From Cudoniella acicularis (lineage: Eukaryota; Ascomycota; Leotiomycetes; Helotiales; Helotiaceae), in contig JAAMPI010001386.1 of NCBI GenBank assembly GCA_013054445.1, positions 1-15,118 on the forward strand: a stretch of DNA of 15,118 nt, in the 5' to 3' direction. Of the stretch, positions 9,994-15,118 are shown in pieces. The notes beneath the pieces were generated by a model that saw only the letters and a program-made list of their open reading frames with translations, searched no databases and had not been told where the DNA came from. Position 1 is the first letter of the stretch. Every line of letters starts with the position of its first letter. The position numbers and the translations under genes are program-made.

Positions 9994-10088
9994 TATTTAT
10001 ACTTGTGGTTAAATTTCAACTTCACCTCCAACATACCCTACCTCTCCCCTCCTCTCTCCACACCATCTCCCAGAATTCCCAAAGGAAA
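9994..10088 (+). promoter_or_regulatory. TATA-like site and pyrimidine-rich leader of the CVNH gene
   Basis: TATTTATA at 9994-10001 lies about 90 bp before the chosen ATG. The interval up to the ATG is rich in CTC/CCT runs, typical of leaders of well-expressed fungal genes. The ATG sits in GGAAAATGA with a purine at -3. The assignment is positional only. Confidence 0.35.
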
Positions 10089-10832
10089 ATGAAGATCTCC
10101 TCATCCTCCCTCTTCTCCGTCATCCTCACACTCACCATCCCCGTCCCCGCAAAAGCAAAAGGCGGTTTCCTCTCCACCGGCGCCTGCGACCCTTCCAGCG
10201 TGGTCTTCACCGACAACCTCACGCTAACATACACGGATCCCATCTGCGGCGCCCAAGGGTATTCAGATCCCCTGTTTTCGGCTGTGTGTCCCGGTCCTGG
10301 GGGTGTGAGGACGAATCCGACGCTTGATTTGGCGGGTTGTGTTGAGAACTGGAATTCTAGTTTTGGTTGTGAGGCTTTTTTTTCTCCTTTTTTTCTCTTT
10401 TGAGGGGAAAGAGGTTTGATTTTATTGTATTTCATGCTTTTAAGCTAATTATTAATGGAAATGCAGTGGAAGAAGGGGCAAGTAACTCGCATTTCTCTAA
10501 AGCTTGAAGAGAGTGATGAGTGAGACTAAGTGAGCAATAGGGGGGCATACAATGAGAGTTGTTATGGTTGTCATATGAACCTTCCAGTCTTTATTTGTGA
10601 TGCTTGTCGGCCTTCGACTGGACAGACTTCATATATGGGTTTTAATATCACGCTTGGTATGTCTCTTCCTCTTCGTTTTGCCTCAATGCTTCTTGTTACC
10701 TGCATTTTCTTGGGTGAGGAGTGGTGGAAAAAGGAAGGTGTTTGTACCAGGATGATAGCTTGACTAATGATTTATTGCGAAATAGATGAGGGTATTGCTA
10801 ATTTTGGGGGAAAGCTGGTTTGTGATTTCTGA
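10089..10832 (+). CDS. Secreted two-repeat cyanovirin-N-like (CVNH) protein, about 155 aa, four exons
   Basis: Suggested exons are 10089-10368, 10467-10481, 10531-10656 and 10786-10832 (468 nt, phases agree). The first residues form a signal peptide, hydrophobic from LFSVILTLTIPV and likely cut near AKA. Two CVNH-like repeats follow. Repeat one ends TNPTLDLAGCVENW. Repeat two has NESCYGC and ends NITLDEGIANFGGKLVCDF, close to the CVNH pattern of a hydroxyl-rich strand, LDL/INL, then a G/N turn and F.GKL. CVNH domains bind carbohydrate in characterised members. The last splice (GTATGT to AAATAG) is convincing, as it creates the motif. The middle is not: it needs a 15-nt exon and an AAG acceptor at 10529-10530. 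The nearby TAG at 10538-10540 puts the frame wrong. Without these splices the first exon stops at 10401-10403. A decaying gene is the alternative. Role is probably extracellular or cell-wall. Confidence 0.68.
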
Positions 10833-11159
10833 TTGTGGATCGTGATTTGGGAATTTTAATTGTTTGAGAAGCAAAGGGTGGAAAGAGCGTGCAGGAGGTG
10901 AAAATTGATCAGGAATTAATCATCTAAATGCCTGATGGAGTACTCATTCACCGTTAAGAACCCTAGCCTAGGGTCCTCAAGCAATATAAATAAAATTTGG
11001 CTCTCTCAAGTCTGACGACACTTTTACAATTCGTGAAAAATTCGCTGCACCCTGATGATTTGAACCTATACCTTAAGCAAGAAATAAAAGCAAATATTTC
11101 AATTCCAAAATTTTACTGATTTTTATTTTCCTTCCTGGTTTACGTTTTCTCGGCTGGAC
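10833..11159. other. Intergenic, one small palindrome
   Basis: This is the 3' flank of the CVNH gene, AT-rich and without coding potential that I can support. A near-perfect palindrome ACCCTAG-C-CTAGGGT lies at 10960-10974. It has only one CCCTA unit per arm, so it is not telomeric. Confidence 0.4.
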
Positions 11160-11400
11160 TAGTCGTGCCTTCCGCTCGCTTCCCCTTTTCCCCTCGCTTC
11201 GCACTTCCTTCCTCCCTTTCTTCTCGCGTTTCCTTTCCCCCCCCGCGTCTCCTCTCCTCTCGAGTCATCTTTCTTCTCGATTCCCATTTCCATTCGCACT
11301 ACCGTACTGTTATCTCTGCTCGCTCTTTCCCCTCACTTGCCTTTCCTGATGCGTTTCGCTTCCCCTTACCTAGGTACTTCCCCTTTCTGCTTATTTGGGG
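11160..11400. repeat. Pyrimidine-rich low-complexity tract
   Basis: The + strand is dominated by C and T with recurring CGCTTCC, TTCCCC and CTCGC words; TCGCTTCCCCTT occurs near both ends of the tract. A frame across 11165-11626 stays open, but its Ser/Pro/Phe/Arg-rich protein follows directly from the CT bias and starts at a GTG. Such tracts are common in fungal promoters and leaders, yet no gene start follows within 1 kb. Confidence 0.5.
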
Positions 11401-12058
11401 ATTCTGTTCAGATATCAGCATTCTTGTTCTCCGGCCGCTCTCCCACCTCCGGCATATGAGACTAACAACGGCAGAGGTTCCGTCTGTTCCCCTATTTGTG
11501 TCTATATTTCATGATAGGTGGGGTTCAGAATTCTTGATCAGATATCACCCAGTTTGCGCCACTACTCGTACATCTCTTTCGCCAGCATGCACAGTCTCTA
11601 CGGAGGAGGTTCCTCACAATGTATAATGTGGACTTGCACTGCATTAAAGAATGAAGAATAGTAGGCGAGCTGCTTGCTGGAAGTAGGGTAGAGATAGAGA
11701 GAAGCTTTTACCTGATAAAGACTATGTTAGTGAATGTTAAGGTTATAAGTGAAGGGGGGTAACGTTAGATCCTATGAAAGCAGATTCCGGAATTATTGTC
11801 CGTATGATACCGTTTATGTCTGTATGATATACTTTATAAATTGTTTAAATTCAAGTTTAATTATTAGCTCGCTTAGAGGCTATAGCAGCTGACAGCTCTA
11901 CTTTTCCCAGGTGCTACTTGTGGCAGGACTTGTAGCAGGAGGATAACTTTGCATATAGTTATATAGAGAATAAAAGATTGGGGGTTTAAACCGCATGTCC
12001 ACTTTCATAAGAACAATGTATAAGAGTATATGAGAATGCCACAAAGGAAGAGTTTTAA
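11401..12058. other. Gene-free, possibly decayed repeat DNA
   Basis: No protein motif is seen in either strand. A short direct repeat, GTCYGTATGATA, occurs at about 11799 and 11819. A CAGGTGCTACTTGTGGCAGG-type stretch near 11909 and a TATATAGAGAATAAAA stretch near 11960 could belong to an old LTR or MITE, but I cannot define ends or target duplications. Confidence 0.3.
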
Positions 12059-12119
12059 CCGTACGCGTACAGAGGAAATATCCGATTGTGGCCAGGGTGT
12101 TGTTGCCATACGCGTACGG
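12059..12119. repeat. 11-bp perfect inverted repeat around ACGCGT
   Basis: CCGTACGCGTA at 12059-12069 is the exact reverse complement of TACGCGTACGG at 12109-12119, with a 39-bp spacer. Each arm also contains the self-complementary ACGCGT. Short inverted repeats of this kind could be MITE ends or a paired protein-binding site. No coding sequence is associated with them. Confidence 0.65.
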
Positions 12120-12191
12120 ATACCTTGCCTCTGTAGGGTTATTCTCCGGGCATAGCGCTAATAAGTAAGAACTGTTGTGGCACGGTTATAG

Positions 12192-12217
12192 TACCAGGGT
12201 TGAGAAGTACCCTGGTA
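12192..12217. repeat. 9-bp stem inverted repeat (hairpin)
   Basis: TACCAGGGT at 12192-12200 pairs perfectly with ACCCTGGTA at 12209-12217 across an 8-nt loop. No gene ends next to it, so it is not an obvious transcript end. Confidence 0.6.
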
Positions 12218-13009
12218 AAAGTAAGCTTTGGGGGCTATCCATCCATCCTGCCAGGATGTGAGGACGACACCGTACTGGAGTAAAGTGATATTGATCGCAG
12301 TGCCGAGCATGTGTTAGAATTAATTGAATGTAATTAGTGGGGGGCGTGCCTGCATATCAGCTGAGTTTTTTCGACTGTTTAGAAAAGAGCTATCTATTTA
12401 AAGGCTCTCAGCCTTGGAAAGGCTTTTTGCATTCGCTAAGAACTCTGCTCTCCAGGTGTCATTCCGTGTCCGGGGTAATCCCGACACGTGATGATATGTG
12501 GCCGGAGGAGGTCCCTAATAAGTGCTGACATGGACGAATTGCTTCGGTTGTTCGTAACTTGACCTTTTGAGCTTAGGTTATGTGTTTTTGTGGGAATACC
12601 AGCTCGATTAAATAGCATAGATCCCTGACAACCCAATCGTGGGAACATGCTTCAGCCACCAGCACACGGGCCAAAGCCGTTTGCGTGGCTGCATCGCATG
12701 ATGTTCTGGAAAGTTCACCCGTATTATATTTTGTGTGACGGTCTCATTTCCACTTATAGGCTGCCACCCGCTCTTCGCGCACAAATTGAGGCACAACAAG
12801 CAACGTGTCTCAGAAGTTCAAAACTTTAACCCAGAAAGCCACTTGCTAGTTCAAGACTCGGGACTCGTTATTTTGAACGACTTCTCCCTTTCCTAATGCT
12901 CGCCAGCCCCTAAAGAATTCTACTCTGAGCGCACATGGAATTTTCTAGTGTGGTGTGACGATATTGTGACCGAGCCATTGGGAGGCAGATTCTAAAATAT
13001 CGCTGAAGC
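12218..13009. other. Intergenic region upstream of the RTA1-like gene
   Basis: No gene is supported here. Frames at 12337-12528 (+), 12436-12648 (-) and 12608-12829 (both strands) are short, lack motifs and contradict each other. A small AAGGCT-CTC-AGCCTT hairpin lies at 12401-12415. A reverse CCAAT box (ATTGG) lies at 12977-12981, about 30 bp before the ATG of the RTA1-like gene. The last few hundred bases presumably hold that gene's promoter. Confidence 0.45.
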
Positions 13010-14374
13010 ATGGCCAGCATTTCCTCCGGCCCAGGAGGGCAATACGGTGCGATCTTCTAATTTCTCTGGATGGATACGTTTCTGAATGCTGATGATTTAC
13101 AGTGGAAGGAAGTCTATATTACTATGCTCCTAACAAGGGAGCTCCAGTGGTCTTTGCTTTCCTTTTTTTATTCTCGTTTGTCATTCACGTCAGGCAATCT
13201 GCGTTAGTGACCCCTCTCCACAACTTATCAACTCTCCAAAATAGTATCTAAACCTAAGCTTAGCCGATACAAATCCTGGAAAATCACACTTATGCTCCCT
13301 GGCTGTGCCCTTTTCTTTGGTGCTGGTTATATTCTTCGTGAGGTTGGAGCATTTAACTACGACAATGTCAACATCTACATTGCATCGATGACGATAATTT
13401 ACTCAGCCCCGTAAGTCACTTTCTTTTCAATTCGAATTACTACGTAGATGCACAAACTAACCTCAACCAGCCCACTCTACGAAATGTGCAATTACCAAAT
13501 CCTCAGCCGTCTTCTCTATTATGTCCCATACCATTCACCAATCCACCCCGGCCGCATCCTTACCACTCTTGCCGGTATCCCCACCGTTGTCGAAACCCTC
13601 AACGGCAACGGAGTTAGCTACTGGGCCAATATTAAACTTTCCCAATCGAAACAAAACATGGGAAAAGATTTTCTCAAAGCCTCTCTCGTCACGCAAATAG
13701 TTGTGCTTCTTGGCTTCGTTTCCCTGACAGGATGGTTCCACTACAAATGCAAAAAGAAGGGACCATTTCCCAAAAACATAAGAGATGTCATCATTACTCT
13801 CTATTGTTCCTCCGTCCTCGTCGGCATTCGTGCAATTTATCGCACAGTTGAATACTACAGCGTAACCACTTTCATCTACAAACCGGGCATGGACCCATCA
13901 TCCGCCCCCCCAATCATCCGGTACGAAGCGTTCTTCTGGGTCTTCGAAGCACTAATCATGCTCGCGAACTCTTTCCTATGGAACTTTCATCATCCGATGG
14001 CCTTCTTGCCAACAGATAGTAGGATATATCTGGCAGAGGATGGAATAACGGAAGTTGTAGGGCCTGGGTATGAGGATTTGAGATTTTTTATCATTGCGAT
14101 GGTGGATCCGTTTGACTTGATTGGGTTATTGATGGGCCGGCATAAGAGGGAGGAGTTTTGGAAGACGGATGCGATTGTGGAAGAGCAAAGTGGGCCTAAA
14201 GCGATGGATGAAGAGGTGGGTGGTAGACAGAGTGATGTTGAAAAGAGGGCAGGGTTGAATACAGAGGTCACTGGAGTTGTAGCTGAGGGAAACACAGAGC
14301 GGGTTGTCGATACGGGTGTAAAAGGTGTGGATGTAGGGCAGGGGTCCGAGGAGAGCAAAAATCTTGAAACCTAA
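13010..14374 (+). CDS. RTA1-like seven-helix membrane protein, 392 aa, four exons
   Basis: Suggested exons are 13010-13046, 13103-13188, 13259-13410 and 13471-14374; phases close. ATG 13010 has A at -3 and G at +4. The N-terminus MASISSGPGGQYVEG leads to YYYAPNKGAPVVFAFLF, a usual RTA1 opening. Seven hydrophobic segments follow, including about 162-182, 198-215 and 244-262. RTA1 landmarks are YSAPPLYEMCNYQIL, YYVPYHSPIHPGRIL, the charged GIRAIYRTVEYY motif at about 210-221, and YEAFFWVFEALIM. After the last helix an acidic, probably cytosolic tail of about 125 residues ends the protein. The family includes yeast Rta1, Rtm1 and Rsb1, linked to resistance against toxic lipids or sterol analogues and to sphingoid-base export; the substrate here is unknown. 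The second intron is odd: GTCAGG donor with AAG acceptor (13258), or a GC-AG pair (13194 to 13263). No frame exists without a splice there. Confidence 0.88.
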
Positions 14375-14740
14375 GGTTCATGAGGTTGTGTCGGTCGTTA
14401 TTCAACAAATTTAATCTATTGAGAAGGTATCTATAAAAGGATCCCAGAACATTACTCGCTCATGCTACGATATACGTGAATAACGAATATATTACCAGTT
14501 TGGTTTAATTTGTATAGAAATAAAATAGTTAAGGTTTATTTAGACGAATCATGAATCTAAAAGAGGGTAATACCTTGAAATCTTCGCGAGTAGGAAACAT
14601 AAAAAATAAGAAACATATTATATCAGGAACGATTTCTTTAAGAACATATAGAAATTATAGGCTATTGCTAAAATTAGCGACATTTAGTCTTGTCTCGGGA
14701 TCATTAAATGATTCGAATCAGGGTCCTTAGTGTTATAGCT
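14375..14740. other. AT-rich gene-free flank
   Basis: This is the 3' flank of the RTA1-like gene. It is rich in TA steps with no open frame of note, resembling the RIP-affected DNA at the left of the window. No element boundary or protein motif can be recognised. Confidence 0.4.
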
Positions 14741-15118
14741 CTATAAAGGCACGAAGGCCCTGACGTCACGTAGGGACGTATTTACAAGAAGTGCTATATT
14801 CACGAAGAAACTAAGCTAAGGAGAGAAGAAGAGAGGTGGCCCCGAAGGGGCCTTATATTCAGGAGGTGAGTCTAGCACGGACCAGGACACGTGACAAGGG
14901 GGACGCGTCGGGGGACGCGTCAGATAAGGGGNNCGCGTCAAGTAAGGGGGACGCGTCAAACCAGGTCTGTGACATCACCCTCCTCTTCTAATAAGCCTAG
15001 CCCCTAGGCTCAAGTCTCTGTCGCTACTAAGGCCTTCCCGTTCGAGCGCAGGCAACCCTCCGTCGGTTAGTCCGTCGTACGTCTCTATGGCTCACTTAGG
15101 TTTCGGGTAGTCGTTAAA
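14741..15118. repeat. Repeat-like terminal region, possibly part of a transposon or LTR
   Basis: Base composition changes to GC-richer sequence packed with short symmetrical motifs. These are a CRE-like TGACGTCA at 14761-14768, a GGCCCC-GAA-GGGGCC hairpin at 14838-14852, a CACGTG E-box at 14888-14893, an ACGCGT repeat cluster at 14898-14957, and an AGCCTAG-CCC-CTAGGCT hairpin at 14994-15010. There is no coding frame. Clustered sites like this suit a retrotransposon LTR or an element's subterminal region, but I could not find TG...CA ends or a target duplication. Confidence 0.35.
14898..14957. repeat. Four copies of GGGGGACGCGTC, one interrupted by NN
   Basis: Units lie at 14898-14909, 14910-14921, 14928-14939 and 14946-14957. 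The first two abut and the last two are each preceded by a 6-nt spacer (AGATAA, AAGTAA). In unit three the two undetermined bases 14932-14933 fall where the others read GA. Each unit centres on ACGCGT, the MluI cell-cycle-box core bound by MBF in yeasts. Confidence 0.8.

Noticed and set aside
10022..10435. 137-residue minus-strand frame
   Set aside because: It is antisense to the CVNH first exon, which has a signal peptide and family motifs.
10960..10974. Telomere-like CCCTA/TAGGG sequence
   Set aside because: There is one unit per arm in a palindrome, not a tandem array.
11165..11626. 153-residue Ser/Phe/Arg-rich frame
   Set aside because: Its composition follows from the CT-rich tract, it starts at GTG and has no domain, signal or splice support.
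12337..12829. Several 60-70 residue frames on both strands
   Set aside because: They overlap each other, lack motifs and splice logic, and do not resemble the neighbouring genes in codon pattern.
9073..13009. A gasdermin-like partner gene for the S8 protease, by analogy with HET-Q1/HET-Q2
   Set aside because: No frame near the protease shows gasdermin-like length or motifs; the neighbours are a zinc-finger protein, a CVNH protein and an RTA1-like protein. It could lie left of the window, beyond the transposons.
14898..14957. CRISPR-like repeat array
   Set aside because: Units are 12 bp with spacers of 0-6 bp in a eukaryotic setting; this is a tandem motif cluster.
14732..14974. A defined LTR running TGTTATAG...TGTGACA
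   Set aside because: The ends look TG...CA, but the flanks show no 5-bp target duplication and no primer-binding site follows; kept only as repeat-like DNA.

Overview
This is nuclear DNA of a filamentous ascomycete. The evidence is short introns (about 50-160 nt) with fungal branch sites such as CTAAC and CTGAC, gene families confined to or expanded in filamentous fungi, and Tc1/mariner copies whose broken codons are mostly TGG->TAG and CAG/CAA->TAG/TAA, the signature of repeat-induced point mutation (RIP). The families would suit a leotiomycete, but the class is only a guess.

Layout. Positions 1-523 hold the 3' part of a RIP-degraded Tc1/mariner transposase on the + strand. Positions 907-2224 hold a second, complete but dead Tc1/mariner element on the - strand, with recognisable terminal inverted repeats of about 44 bp. 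It ends 37 bp from the stop codon of the next gene. Positions 2262-5539 (-) encode a five-exon cytoplasmic-type subtilisin (peptidase S8) behind a fungal DUF7580-like region, with an intact catalytic triad. Positions 5884-9072 (+) lie head-to-head with it and encode a three-exon multi-zinc-finger protein that carries a DUF7025-like domain without the AAA ATPase that usually follows. Positions 10089-10832 (+) encode a small secreted two-repeat cyanovirin-N-like (CVNH) protein in about four exons. Positions 10833-13009 are gene-poor, with a pyrimidine-rich tract and several short inverted repeats. Positions 13010-14374 (+) encode a seven-helix RTA1-like membrane protein in four exons. From 14375 to the end the DNA is AT-rich and then repeat-like, with four copies of an ACGCGT-bearing 12-mer and a 2-base N gap.

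How it fits together. The genes are separate transcription units, not an operon. The divergent pair is the most interesting part. S8 proteases with an N-terminal regulatory region include Podospora HET-Q2, which cleaves and activates a gasdermin-like partner in allorecognition. Here the partner position is taken by a zinc-finger/DUF7025 protein, and no gasdermin-like gene is visible. Whether the two act together is inference. All splice models were built by eye from donor, acceptor, branch site and phase; each closes in frame, but none has transcript support here.
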